Below are positions 54,953 to 63,296 of a stretch of DNA of 64,000 bases, piece after piece; position 1 is the first letter of the stretch, and each line of letters opens with the position of its first letter. Source of the stretch: Azonexaceae bacterium. GTDB lineage: Bacteria; Pseudomonadota; Gammaproteobacteria; Burkholderiales; Rhodocyclaceae. The notes beneath the pieces were generated by a model, which saw only the letters and a program-made list of their open reading frames with translations, was not told the DNA's origin and ran no database searches. The stretch covers positions 26,311 through 90,310 of the forward strand of contig SSSZ01000060.1 in NCBI GenBank assembly GCA_009469675.1. The letters run 5' to 3'. Position numbers and translations under genes: made by a program.

Positions 54953-54960
54953 CGGGCTCC

Positions 54961-55004
54961 TTTTCTATGGAAATAATTATACACAATTTTTTCTATGGAA
55001 ATAA
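54961..55004 (-). promoter_or_regulatory. Toxin-antitoxin promoter with two 16-bp direct repeats
   Basis: TTTTCTATGGAAATAA occurs twice, at 54961-54976 and 54989-55004, 28 bases apart (about two and a half helical turns). A -10 TATAAT on the minus strand (54976-54981) lies between them. The upper repeat covers the likely -35 and the lower one the start. Each repeat has an inner TTTC/GAAA symmetry. The antitoxin is the expected ligand. Confidence 0.65.
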
Positions 55005-55071
55005 CGCAACCAGCGTCGTACCCCCTGGATAGCCGACGCATGCCCCCCACCCAACCCCACGGCAAGGGGTA

Positions 55072-55174
55072 ATGCCGATGCGCTGGCAACTCGAGACGCG
55101 AAGGCGAGCCGACGACAGTACTGCGGCACGGCAAGGCGAAGCCGACAACGTCACGGTGGCAAGCGAATTGGCAT
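55072..55174 (+). repeat. 103-bp inverted-repeat element, copy 5 (diverged)
   Basis: The most diverged copy: left end ATGCCGATGCGCTGGCAA, right end GCAAGCGAATTGGCAT. The core matches well (CGAGACGCGAAGGCGAGCCG, then GGCACGGCAAGGCGAAG). It lies in the 440-base gap between the antitoxin promoter and the membrane protein gene. The rest of that gap (55175-55443) shows no gene I can support. Confidence 0.75.
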
Positions 55175-55443
55175 GCGCCGCCCCAGGCCAAAGGCATGGG
55201 TGCCAAGGGCGTTGCGGGCTGCCCCTCGCCACCCGCCGAGCAGATGGGAACCCGGCGCCGTAGCGGCGGCGAGCGTTTTTTTCCGGCGGCAGTTACCATT
55301 CGTCCCGGGGCGCCCGAAATAACGGGGGAGACGGCCGGAGTTGGCCCGCCGAAGCTCCTTCGACCAACCGGCGCGACGCCGGCCGTGCGCCGGCCCATTG
55401 AAGCAGCGCAGCGCCGCTGGACGGCGTGAAACGAGAAAGGCCC

Positions 55444-55821
55444 GTGTTTGAGCTGATTTTCGAAGTCATCGGCGAATTTCTTCTGCAAATTGCCGTCGAA
55501 GCCCTCGCCGAGATGGGCTTGCGCTCCTTGCGCGAGCCGTTTGCCAAGGCCCCCAATCCGTGGCTGGCGGCGCCCGGGTATTTGGTCTTCGGCGCCGTTG
55601 CCGGGGGCCTCAGCCTCCTGGTCTTTCCCTCGCCCCTGGTCGGCGGCGGCCTGCGCTTGGCCAACCTGCTGGTGACGCCCGTCCTGGCGGGGTTGGCCAT
55701 GGCTTGGCTGGGCGCCTGGCGGGTCCGCCGGGGTCAGGAGGTGTTGCGTCTCGACCGCTTCACCTATGGCTACCTGTTTGCCCTGGCGCTGGCGCTGGTC
55801 CGATTCGGGTTCGCCCGGTGA
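55444..55821 (+). CDS. Small integral membrane protein
   Basis: A 125-residue protein with about four hydrophobic segments (GYLVFGAVAGGLSLLVF, ANLLVTPVLAGLAMAWLGA, YGYLFALALALVRFGFA). It begins VFELIFEVIGEFLLQI from a GTG; AAAGG sits a few bases upstream. A GTG further upstream is also possible. No family is recognised. Confidence 0.7.
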   Translation: MFELIFEVIGEFLLQIAVEALAEMGLRSLREPFAKAPNPWLAAPGYLVFGAVAGGLSLLVFPSPLVGGGLRLANLLVTPVLAGLAMAWLGAWRVRRGQEVLRLDRFTYGYLFALALALVRFGFAR

Positions 55822-55944
55822 GTCCCCGCCCGGGCCGGAAAGCCCGGCGGCCGACTGCCGGGCCCGGGGCATGAACACGCGGCCCAGGATTGCCCGCCGG
55901 GCCGACTATCGCTTATCGTTCTTCCCTCTCATCCAACTTCCGCC

Positions 55945-56331
55945 ATGCCCACTCTCGGTCTCGATCACTACAATCTGCGTGCCCCCCGCCCCGTGATGGC
56001 GGCCCTGCGCGCCTTCTATTGCGAGGTCGTGGGCCTGACCGAGGGTCCGCGGCCGCCTTTCGAAAGCTTCGGCTACTGGCTCTACGCCGGCGCCCAGGCG
56101 GTGCTGCATTTGTCGGAAACCCGCAGCGGCGAGGCAGCGCCGGCCCCCGCCGGAAACTTCGATCATGCCGCCTTCGCCTGCCGGGGGCGGGCCGAATTCG
56201 AGGCGCGCCTCGCCCAGCAGGGGGTGCCCTACCGCGTTGCCCGGGTGCCCGGCAGCGGCGAAGTCCAGATTTTCTGCCGCGACCCCGCCGGCAACGGGGT
56301 CGAACTCAACTTTCCCGCCGCCGAGGCCTGA
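55945..56331 (+). CDS. VOC-family (glyoxalase-like) protein
   Basis: A 128-residue vicinal-oxygen-chelate protein, about one double module in length. LDHYNLRAPRPVMAALRAFY and DHAAFACRGRAEFEARL carry potential metal His, and GVELNFPAAEA the Glu end. Function could be glyoxalase-like or a resistance or ring-cleavage enzyme; it cannot be told here. It precedes the GST gene by 25 bases. Confidence 0.85.
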   Translation: MPTLGLDHYNLRAPRPVMAALRAFYCEVVGLTEGPRPPFESFGYWLYAGAQAVLHLSETRSGEAAPAPAGNFDHAAFACRGRAEFEARLAQQGVPYRVARVPGSGEVQIFCRDPAGNGVELNFPAAEA

Positions 56332-56356
56332 TCCCCCGGCCGTCGAGCCATCCCCC

Positions 56357-57157
56357 ATGCCCCAAGCCCTCCTTTACCACATCCCGGTCTGCCCCTTTTC
56401 CCAGCGCGTCGAAATCCTGCTGGCACTGAAGGGGCTGTCCGGCGCCGTCGGCTTCCACGTCGTCGACATCACCCGCCCCCGCCCACCCTGGCTGCTGGCC
56501 AAGACCCGCGGCACCACGGCGCTGCCCGTGCTGGAAACGGCCGATGGCCGGGTGCTCAAGGAAAGCCTGGTCATCATGCAGTACCTGGAGGATGTCTTTC
56601 CCGCCCCCCCGGTGGCCCAGCGCGACCCCTACCGGCGGGCAGTGGAAGGCATGCTCACGCGGTTCGAGGGCGACTTTTGCAACCAGGGCTACGCCTACGT
56701 AATGAACCAGGATGCCTCCCGGCGGGAATCGTTCCGCGCCGGCATGCTGCGCCAGTTCGAGCGGCTCGACGATTTTCTCGGCGAACACAGCCCCGATGGC
56801 GACTTTCTGTTCTCGGCTTTCGGCTGGGCCGAGGCGGTGTTCACGCCGCTATTCATGCGCTTTTGGTTCCTCGAGTATTACGAAGGCTTCGCCCTGCCCG
56901 CGACGCCCCGGTTCGCCCGGGTGCGCCGCTGGCGCGACGCCTGCCTGGCCCATCCGGCCGCCCAGCAGGTGAGCCGCGAGGAAATCGTCAAACTGTATTA
57001 CGACTACGCCCGGGGCGCCGGCAACGGCGGCCTCTTGCCCGGGCGCCGGGTATCGTCGTTCGCCCCGGCCCCGCCCTGGCCAGGCCGGCCCTGGCCCCCT
57101 GCCGACAAATACGGCCCGGCAGCCAGCGACGCCGCACTGGGACTTGTGCCGGGCTGA
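56357..57157 (+). CDS. Glutathione S-transferase family protein
   Basis: A 266-residue GST. The thioredoxin-like N-terminal domain begins LLYHIPVCPFSQRVEILLALKG, with the CPFSQR active-site motif. The helical C-terminal domain follows, with a longer than usual Pro-rich tail (APAPPWPGRPWPPADKY). ATG 56357 follows the VOC gene closely. The substrate is not known. Confidence 0.88.
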   Translation: MPQALLYHIPVCPFSQRVEILLALKGLSGAVGFHVVDITRPRPPWLLAKTRGTTALPVLETADGRVLKESLVIMQYLEDVFPAPPVAQRDPYRRAVEGMLTRFEGDFCNQGYAYVMNQDASRRESFRAGMLRQFERLDDFLGEHSPDGDFLFSAFGWAEAVFTPLFMRFWFLEYYEGFALPATPRFARVRRWRDACLAHPAAQQVSREEIVKLYYDYARGAGNGGLLPGRRVSSFAPAPPWPGRPWPPADKYGPAASDAALGLVPG

Positions 57158-57190
57158 GCCGCCGGTACGATGCCGCTGGCAAACGAAAGC

Positions 57191-57218
57191 TTGACCCTGC
57201 TGGCTTGAGGGCTATAGT
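57191..57218 (+). promoter_or_regulatory. Sigma-70 promoter
   Basis: -35 TTGACC (57191-57196) and -10 TATAGT (57213-57218) with a 16-base spacer. It lies 116 bases upstream of the small gene at 57334, leaving a leader of about 105 bases. Confidence 0.65.
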
Positions 57219-57333
57219 GAACCTAGCTCGCCACCGACAACACTTCAAAGGCAGCCACAACAATCACAACACCTCGTCACCCCACGGTTGACCCCGTGAC
57301 AATCATTTCTGGCTGATTGCCGAAGGAGGTGCG

Positions 57334-57609
57334 ATGCTGTCATTGCAAGACGTAATCGACTACTGCGACCTCAACGAGGGCGAAATCGCAGCGGTCGCCG
57401 AACACGAACACATTCCCCTCACCGTCGCCGCCGAAGTGGGCGATGTGCTGCTGAGTTCGCCGGAAGGCGTGGTCAAGCTGCACACGATGATTATCGAGAA
57501 CATGGAGCACGCCCTGGAACGCGGTCAGACCGATCACGTCCAGGAACTGGTCTGTACCTACCGCCATTTGCAGCGCACCCACCCGCTTCCGGTGGCGCTC
57601 TGCCCCTAA
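57334..57609 (+). CDS. Conserved small acidic protein
   Basis: A 91-residue soluble, mostly helical protein (MLSLQDVIDYCDLNEGEIAAVAEHEHIP, VKLHTMIIENMEHALERGQ). It has a strong AGGAGG nine bases before the ATG and a recognisable promoter and leader upstream. I know similar hypothetical proteins in betaproteobacteria but no function. It is followed by a terminator. Confidence 0.78.
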   Translation: MLSLQDVIDYCDLNEGEIAAVAEHEHIPLTVAAEVGDVLLSSPEGVVKLHTMIIENMEHALERGQTDHVQELVCTYRHLQRTHPLPVALCP

Positions 57610-57647
57610 CCTCCTCCCCTGAGGATTGGCCGGCATCCGACCGGCCC

Positions 57648-57678
57648 AAGCCCGGCCCTGCATGGACGGGCTTTTTTT
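57648..57678 (+). terminator. Rho-independent terminator
   Basis: AAGCCCG (57648-57654) pairs with CGGGCTT (57667-57673), followed by a run of T to 57678. It ends the small gene's transcript. Confidence 0.75.
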
Positions 57679-57694
57679 CGCCGGGCGCCGGGGC

Positions 57695-58357
57695 TCAGAT
57701 TTTTTCGCTGCTGTAACCGTGCTCCACGGCGTAGAGGGCGGCCTGGACCCGGCTCGAGATGTTGAGCTTCTTGAAGATGTTCTGGATGTGGATTTTGACC
57801 GTGCTTTCGGCCAGTTCGAGGGCCCGGGCGATTTCCTTGTTGGTGTCGCCGCGGGCGAGGCAGCCGAGGATTTCCTTTTCCCGCGGGGAAAGGCGCTCCT
57901 GCTCGACGGGAGCGTGGCTTTCGCCGACGTGGGCGCGAAAGCCCCGGACCAGCTTGGTGGTCATTTGCGGCGAGATCACCGATTCGCCCTGGGCAACGCG
58001 ATGGATGGCGTCGACCAGGGTTTCGGTTTCGATGTTCTTGACCAGGTAGCCGGCGGCTCCCGCCTTGAGGCATTCGACCAGGTCTTCGGTGTCTTCCGAG
58101 ACGGTGAGCATGAGAACATGGGTTTCGGGGACTGTTTCGCTGATGAACCGCACCGCCTCGCGGCCCGAAATGCCTTGCATGTGGAGGTCGAGAAGGACGA
58201 CGTCAGGTTTGAGCGTCTGCGCCCGCTTGACTCCTTCGAGGCCGTCGCAGACGTCGTCCACCACCTCGAATTCAGGGTGGCGCTGGAGCAGCGACTTGAT
58301 GCCGCGGCTAAAGAGGACGTGGTCGTCCACGATCAATACCCGGATTCTTTTTTCCAT
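57695..58357 (-). CDS. narL: Nitrate-responsive response regulator NarL
   Basis: A 220-residue response regulator of the NarL family, controlling nitrate respiration genes. The receiver has VLIVDDHVLFSRG, the phospho-acceptor Asp in VVLLDLHMQG near residue 57, and the Lys in GYLVKN. The LuxR helix-turn-helix is LSPREKEILGCLARGDTN, then LAESTVKIHIQNIFKKL. The start is at 58357 (MEKRIRVLIV). It lies 28 bases after narX. Confidence 0.93.
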   Translation of the reverse strand: MEKRIRVLIVDDHVLFSRGIKSLLQRHPEFEVVDDVCDGLEGVKRAQTLKPDVVLLDLHMQGISGREAVRFISETVPETHVLMLTVSEDTEDLVECLKAGAAGYLVKNIETETLVDAIHRVAQGESVISPQMTTKLVRGFRAHVGESHAPVEQERLSPREKEILGCLARGDTNKEIARALELAESTVKIHIQNIFKKLNISSRVQAALYAVEHGYSSEKI

Positions 58358-58385
58358 TGCGTTCTCCTTGTTTTCCCTGAACTCG

Positions 58386-60329
58386 CTAGATCGCCAGGAC
58401 GACGCGGGTGCCTTCCCCGGGCTTGGATTCGATCGAACAGCGGGCCCCCACCCGGCCGGCCCGCTCCTGCATGATTTTGAGGCCGACGTGGCGGCCCGAT
58501 TGGTCACTCGGAACCACCGGGTCGAAACCCACGCCATCGTCGCGGACTTCGACCAGGGTGCCGCGCTCGTCGCGCTCGACGACCACCCGCACCTGGGATG
58601 CCATGGCGTGTTTGCGGATGTTGGAAAGGGACTCCTGGATGATGTGCATGACCTGAACCAGGCTGTCCGGCGGCAAGGGGGTGCCGCTGCCGTGGATGGC
58701 GAAGGCCGTGGCGATGCCGGTTTGGCTTTCGAAGCGGTCGAGGCTGGCGCGGATCGCCGAATCGAGGTCGGTCTGGTTGACCCGGGTACGGAAATGGACG
58801 AGCAGTTCGCGGATGTCTTCGTAACTTTCCTGGACGCCTTCGCGGATCTGGTCGACGGTGGCCTGGAATTCTTCCGGACGCTCCTTGTCCAGGGAGTCCT
58901 GCAGGAGCTGGACCTGGATGTTGAGGAAGGCCAGCCCCTGGGCGATGGAGTCGTGCAGTTCCTGGGCGAGCAGGTTGCGCTCCTCGGAAATCGCCAACTC
59001 CCGCTCGCGGGAGCGCAGGCGCTGGTTCTCGACGGCCACCCCGAGGTGTTGGCCGAGGGTTTCGAGGAGGCAGATCTCGGGCCGGGTCAATTCCCGCGGC
59101 TCGCGGAAAAACAGGTTGAAGACGCCGCACATCCGCTTGTTGTGGCTGATGGTGAATACGGCGGTGGTCTGCTGGCCGTCGCGGGTGCAGGTACCCAGGG
59201 ACATTTCCGGCGGCGGCCGCTGCGGGCGGATGACGATGGGGGTGGCGGTGTCGAGCACCTTGCCGCACACGCACTGGCCGCGATGGATGACGTGTTCGCA
59301 GGCGCGGAATTCGGCGGACATGCCCTCCTGGGCGACGAGGAAGAGGTCGTCGCCGCCCGCCGAGCACAGGCGTACCGTCGCGCCGTCGGCCCGGGCGGCG
59401 GCCTTGACCCGCTTGATGAAGCCGGAACAAAGCGTTTCGATGCTGGCCGGCTCGTTGAGGAAGGCCGCCACTTCGTAGAGCAGGCCGAGTTCGAGATTGC
59501 GCGCTTCGAGGGAGCTGGTCTTGGCGGCAACCCGCTCTTCCAGCGTGGCGTAGAGTTTCTGCAGATGCTCGGCCATGCGGTTGAAGCCCCGGGTGACGAG
59601 GCCGAATTCGTCACGGGTCTCGATCGCCAGGCGGACCGAGAAATCGTCGCCGGCCATGCGCTTGATGCCGTCGTAAAGCCGGTCAAGGGGGCGGATAACG
59701 AGAACGAAGAAGAAGCGGATGAGAATAATGGTGCCAAGCAAGGCCAAGGCCAGCAGGGCGATCTGGAACATGCGCTGGAGGTTGGCGCTGAAGGCGTAGT
59801 TACGCTCCATGCGCTGGACGAGGCGGTCGATGTCGTGGACAAAGCCGGGAATCCATTGTTCGTAGCGGGAGACGGCGAGGAAGCGGTGGGTGCGGTCGGT
59901 GGCCTGGAGGTAGTCGTCGAGGATGGGCCGGCCGATCTGCAGCCAGTCGGCACGGATGGCCTGGATGCTACTCAGGACTTCGGGGTCGCGGGGCGGTGCC
60001 AGGGGGCGCATGGGATCGCCCTGTTCGAGGTCGCGCAGAACCTGCTCGAAGCGTTCGATCTCGCCGCCGATTTCGATGGCGGCGCTGTGGGCGCTGATGT
60101 CCTCGGCGGCGCTGCGGGCCATCAGGTAGCCCAGACGGTAGGAACGCATGCGCTGGCTGCCGGCGTCGTTGATGGCGGCGGCGCTGCCCTCCAGTTGCCA
60201 GGAAACGAGCAGGGTCAGCCCGATGGCAACGACCGAGACGATGAAAAAAAGCACCAGCAGGCCGGTGATCTTGTTGGCCAGGCGCTGGGGGATGTCACCG
60301 GGCGGGCCGGCGGCGACCAGGTCGCTCAT
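58386..60329 (-). CDS. narX: Nitrate sensor histidine kinase NarX
   Basis: A 647-residue membrane kinase. It has two TM helices (about residues 22-45 and 188-210) around a periplasmic four-helix sensor, whose P-box-like stretch is INDAGSQRMRSYRLGYLMA, the known nitrate-binding segment. HAMP, a GAF-like region with the NarX cysteine cluster (CEHVIHRGQCVCGK), then HisKA_3 with His in LAQELHDSIAQGLAFL, and an HATPase domain with DDGVGFD. It matches the regulator next to it. Confidence 0.92.
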   Translation of the reverse strand: MSDLVAAGPPGDIPQRLANKITGLLVLFFIVSVVAIGLTLLVSWQLEGSAAAINDAGSQRMRSYRLGYLMARSAAEDISAHSAAIEIGGEIERFEQVLRDLEQGDPMRPLAPPRDPEVLSSIQAIRADWLQIGRPILDDYLQATDRTHRFLAVSRYEQWIPGFVHDIDRLVQRMERNYAFSANLQRMFQIALLALALLGTIILIRFFFVLVIRPLDRLYDGIKRMAGDDFSVRLAIETRDEFGLVTRGFNRMAEHLQKLYATLEERVAAKTSSLEARNLELGLLYEVAAFLNEPASIETLCSGFIKRVKAAARADGATVRLCSAGGDDLFLVAQEGMSAEFRACEHVIHRGQCVCGKVLDTATPIVIRPQRPPPEMSLGTCTRDGQQTTAVFTISHNKRMCGVFNLFFREPRELTRPEICLLETLGQHLGVAVENQRLRSRERELAISEERNLLAQELHDSIAQGLAFLNIQVQLLQDSLDKERPEEFQATVDQIREGVQESYEDIRELLVHFRTRVNQTDLDSAIRASLDRFESQTGIATAFAIHGSGTPLPPDSLVQVMHIIQESLSNIRKHAMASQVRVVVERDERGTLVEVRDDGVGFDPVVPSDQSGRHVGLKIMQERAGRVGARCSIESKPGEGTRVVLAI

Positions 60330-60375
60330 GCCCGGACCGTCGACTGACAGCGCAGCAAGTCCGCCCCGTGAACGG

Positions 60376-60402
60376 AAAAACCCCTCGCCGGGTGGCGAGG
60401 GG
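60376..60402 (-). terminator. Rho-independent terminator between narI and narX
   Basis: CCCCTCGCC pairs with GGCGAGGGG across a four-base loop, with five T on the minus-strand RNA. It lies downstream of narI, so narXL may need its own promoter or rely on readthrough. Confidence 0.8.
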
Positions 60403-60444
60403 AAGGGGGGTGCCACGGCAACAGCAACCGTGGGGGATACATCG

Positions 60445-61134
60445 TTAGGCCCGACGTTTGGCACGCACCACCTGATAGGAACGACCCAGGTAATTGAACG
60501 GCGCGGTCCAGATATGCACGAGCCGCGAGAACGGGAAGAGCAGGAAGACGGTCATGCCGAACACCATGTGCACCTTGAAGACGGTGTCGACGTTGTCGAG
60601 TAGCTCGGGCTTGGGGTTGAGGGTGAGGATGCTCTGCACCCAGCCCGACAGGGCCAGCATGGCACCCGGATCGGCGTGGTTGGCGTGGCCCACCGAGACG
60701 GGGATGGTGGATAGGCCGAGGAGCAGCGTCACCATCAGCCAGGACAGGATGAAGATATCCATGTAGCGGCTGGCGGCCCGGATGCGCGGGTTGAACATGC
60801 GGCGCAGCCAGAGGACCGAACCGCCGATCAGGCACATCAGGCCGAAGACCGAACCGGCCGAAATGGCCAGCCACTGGTGCTGGATGTCGGAGACGCCGAA
60901 AGCCAGCCAGAGGGCGTGGGGCAGGACGAGGCCAGCAAAGTGGCCGCCGAAGATCGACAGGATGCCGATGTGGAAGAAGTTGCTGGCGAAAACCATGTTG
61001 CTCTTGGAAAGCAGCATGGAGGAATCGGTCTTCCAGGTGTATTGCTCGTTGTCGTAGCGGATCCAGCTGCCGACGATGAAGACCGTGAGGACGATGTAGG
61101 GGTAAATCGAAAAGACGATTTTCGAGAGGTTCAT
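60445..61134 (-). CDS. narI: Respiratory nitrate reductase gamma subunit
   Basis: A 229-residue integral membrane cytochrome b of the nitrate reductase, passing quinol electrons to NarH. It has five TM helices. Heme ligands are seen in FFHIGILSIFGGHFAG near residue 55 and in later His residues (VFKVHMVFGM, and RLVHIW). The start is at 61134 (MNLSKIVFSIYPY), 13 bases from the narJ stop. Confidence 0.94.
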   Translation of the reverse strand: MNLSKIVFSIYPYIVLTVFIVGSWIRYDNEQYTWKTDSSMLLSKSNMVFASNFFHIGILSIFGGHFAGLVLPHALWLAFGVSDIQHQWLAISAGSVFGLMCLIGGSVLWLRRMFNPRIRAASRYMDIFILSWLMVTLLLGLSTIPVSVGHANHADPGAMLALSGWVQSILTLNPKPELLDNVDTVFKVHMVFGMTVFLLFPFSRLVHIWTAPFNYLGRSYQVVRAKRRA

Positions 61135-61147
61135 GGTGGTTCTCTCC

Positions 61148-61702
61148 TCAGGCTGCCAGCTTGACCAGCGAGCCGTGGTTATCGATGATGCGGACGAGGG
61201 GGGCGTAGGGGCTGCCCGCCTTTTCCAGATTGGCGGCGATGACCTTGAGCACCTTGCCGGCGTCGCCGAGGAAGACCTTGGCCTCGTCTTCCCGCAGTTC
61301 GGAGACGAATTCCAGGAGAAGCGGCAGGAAATCGGGCAACTCCGTTTCGGCATGGGTGAAGCCGAAGGTCTTGAGGTACTCGGTAAGGTCGATGAGGGCC
61401 GGACCGCGGGTCTTTTCCTCGCCGAAGATGTGGTGCGTCAGGTGCAGGCTGTGTTCGGCCGTCAGGTCAAAGGTCTGGACATAACGGGCCTGGGCCTCGG
61501 TGGGGTCAAGGGCGAGCAGCGCCTCGATGAACTGGGCGATGCCCAGGCGCTCGTCCGGCGAGAAGACCTGGTCCCGGTCAAGGCCGAGCACCAGGTCGCG
61601 GGCGCCGCCCGCCCCGGCCTCGGCGACGGCCTGGCGGATTTCGCCAAGGACGACGTCCGAGGGGTAGTCGAGGAGCACCGAAAGCAGTTTGAAGACTTGC
61701 AT
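61148..61702 (-). CDS. narJ: Nitrate reductase molybdenum cofactor assembly chaperone
   Basis: A 184-residue cytoplasmic chaperone for cofactor insertion into NarG before membrane assembly. YVQTFDLTAEHSLHLTHH is the family stretch. It sits between narH and narI as usual, and ends at the narI gene. No cofactor motif is expected. Confidence 0.93.
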   Translation of the reverse strand: MQVFKLLSVLLDYPSDVVLGEIRQAVAEAGAGGARDLVLGLDRDQVFSPDERLGIAQFIEALLALDPTEAQARYVQTFDLTAEHSLHLTHHIFGEEKTRGPALIDLTEYLKTFGFTHAETELPDFLPLLLEFVSELREDEAKVFLGDAGKVLKVIAANLEKAGSPYAPLVRIIDNHGSLVKLAA

Positions 61703-61711
61703 GGCGGCTCC

Positions 61712-63265
61712 TTAGTAATCCCGCGGCGCGGCGAAGGGGGCGAGTTCCCGCGGCTCGATGGTTTCCTTGCGGCGCTCCGGGAAGAGGGAGTTGGCCGAAA
61801 TGCCGGCGGAGGAATCGTTACCGAAGGTGAAGCCGTTCTGGCCCTGGAAGCCGTGGTAATCCTCGATCTGCATTTCCTGCTGCGAGGTCGGGATGACGAA
61901 GCGGTCTTCGTAGTTGGCGATGGCCAGGTAGCGGTACATGTCCTTGGCCTGGGCTTCGGTGAGGCCGGCGGCGACCAGCGGCCGGGTGTCGGGGGTGCCT
62001 TCGACGTGGATCGACCGCATGTAGGAGCGCATGGCGATCAGGCGGTTGAGCGCCGAAACGATGTACTCCTCCTTGCCCGCCGTCATCAGGTTGGCCAGGT
62101 ACTTGACCGGCAGGCGCATGGCCTCGGCCTTGGGAATGCAGCCATCGGATTCGGTGGGCAGCTTCTTCTGGTCGATCTGCGACTGCACCGGCGAGAGCGG
62201 CGGCACGTACCACACCATCGGCAGGGTGCGGAACTCGGGGTGGAGCGGGAAGGCGATCTTCCAGTCGACGGCCATCTTGTAGATGGGCGACTTTTGCGCC
62301 GCCTCGATCCACGACTGGGGAATGCCGTCGGCCTTGGCCTGGGCGATCACCTTCGGGTCGAAGGGATCGACGAACATGTCGAGGTGGGCCTTGTAGAGGT
62401 CCTGGTCGTTTTCCGTGCTGGCGGCGTCAAGCACCTTGTCGGCGTCGTAGAGGATAATGCCGTTGTAGCGGATGCGGCCGACGCAGGATTCGGAACAGAT
62501 GGTGGGCAGGCCGGATTCGACGCGGGGGTAGCAGCCGATGCACTTCTCGGCCTTGGACGACTCCCAGTTGAAGAAGACCTTCTTGTAAGGACAGCCCGAG
62601 ATGCACATGCGCCAGCCGCGGCAGCGGTCCTGGTCGGCGAGGACGATGCCGTCCTCCTCGCGCTTGTACATGGCGCCCGAGGGGCAGGAGGCGACGCAGG
62701 CCGGGTTGATGCAGTGGTTGCAGATGCGCGGCAGGTAGAGATGGAAGGTGTTCTGGAACTCCTTGTACATCTCCTTCTCCATGTTGGAGAAGTTCTGGTC
62801 CTTGGCCCGCTTGTGGAACTCGCCGGCCAGATCGTCTTCCCAGTTCGGACCCCAGGTGATCTTGTCCATCTTCTCGCCGGTGATGAGGGAAATCGGGCGA
62901 GCCGTCGGCGCCGCTTCGGAAAGGGGCGCGTTCTGCAGGCGGGCGTGATCGTAGGTGAAGGGTTCGTAGTAGTCGTCGATCTGCGGCATGTTGGGGTTGG
63001 CGAAGATCTGGATGATCTTCTTCAGGCGGCCCCCTGCCTTGAGTTCCAGCTTGCCGTTAATCTTGGTCCAGCCGCCCTGCCACTTCTCCTGGTTTTCCCA
63101 TTCCTTGGGGTAGCCGATGCCGGGCTTGGACTCGACGTTGTTGAACCAGACGTACTCGACCCCCTTGCGGTTGGTCCAGACGTTTTTGCAGGTCACCGAG
63201 CAAGTGTGGCAGCCGATGCACTTGTCGAGGTTGAACACCAGCGCGAATTGAGCGCGAATTTTCAT
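61712..63265 (-). CDS. narH: Respiratory nitrate reductase beta subunit
   Basis: A 517-residue iron-sulfur subunit that carries electrons from NarI to NarG. Four cysteine clusters are visible: CIGCHTCSVTCKN near residue 16, CNHCINPACVASCPSG, CRGWRMCISGCPYKK (with the Trp that marks the [3Fe-4S] site), and KCIGCYPRVESGLP. Start and length match the family. It lies 31 bases after narG. Confidence 0.96.
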   Translation of the reverse strand: MKIRAQFALVFNLDKCIGCHTCSVTCKNVWTNRKGVEYVWFNNVESKPGIGYPKEWENQEKWQGGWTKINGKLELKAGGRLKKIIQIFANPNMPQIDDYYEPFTYDHARLQNAPLSEAAPTARPISLITGEKMDKITWGPNWEDDLAGEFHKRAKDQNFSNMEKEMYKEFQNTFHLYLPRICNHCINPACVASCPSGAMYKREEDGIVLADQDRCRGWRMCISGCPYKKVFFNWESSKAEKCIGCYPRVESGLPTICSESCVGRIRYNGIILYDADKVLDAASTENDQDLYKAHLDMFVDPFDPKVIAQAKADGIPQSWIEAAQKSPIYKMAVDWKIAFPLHPEFRTLPMVWYVPPLSPVQSQIDQKKLPTESDGCIPKAEAMRLPVKYLANLMTAGKEEYIVSALNRLIAMRSYMRSIHVEGTPDTRPLVAAGLTEAQAKDMYRYLAIANYEDRFVIPTSQQEMQIEDYHGFQGQNGFTFGNDSSAGISANSLFPERRKETIEPRELAPFAAPRDY

Positions 63266-63296
63266 TTCTTTCTCCTAAGTTCCGTATGCGTCACGC

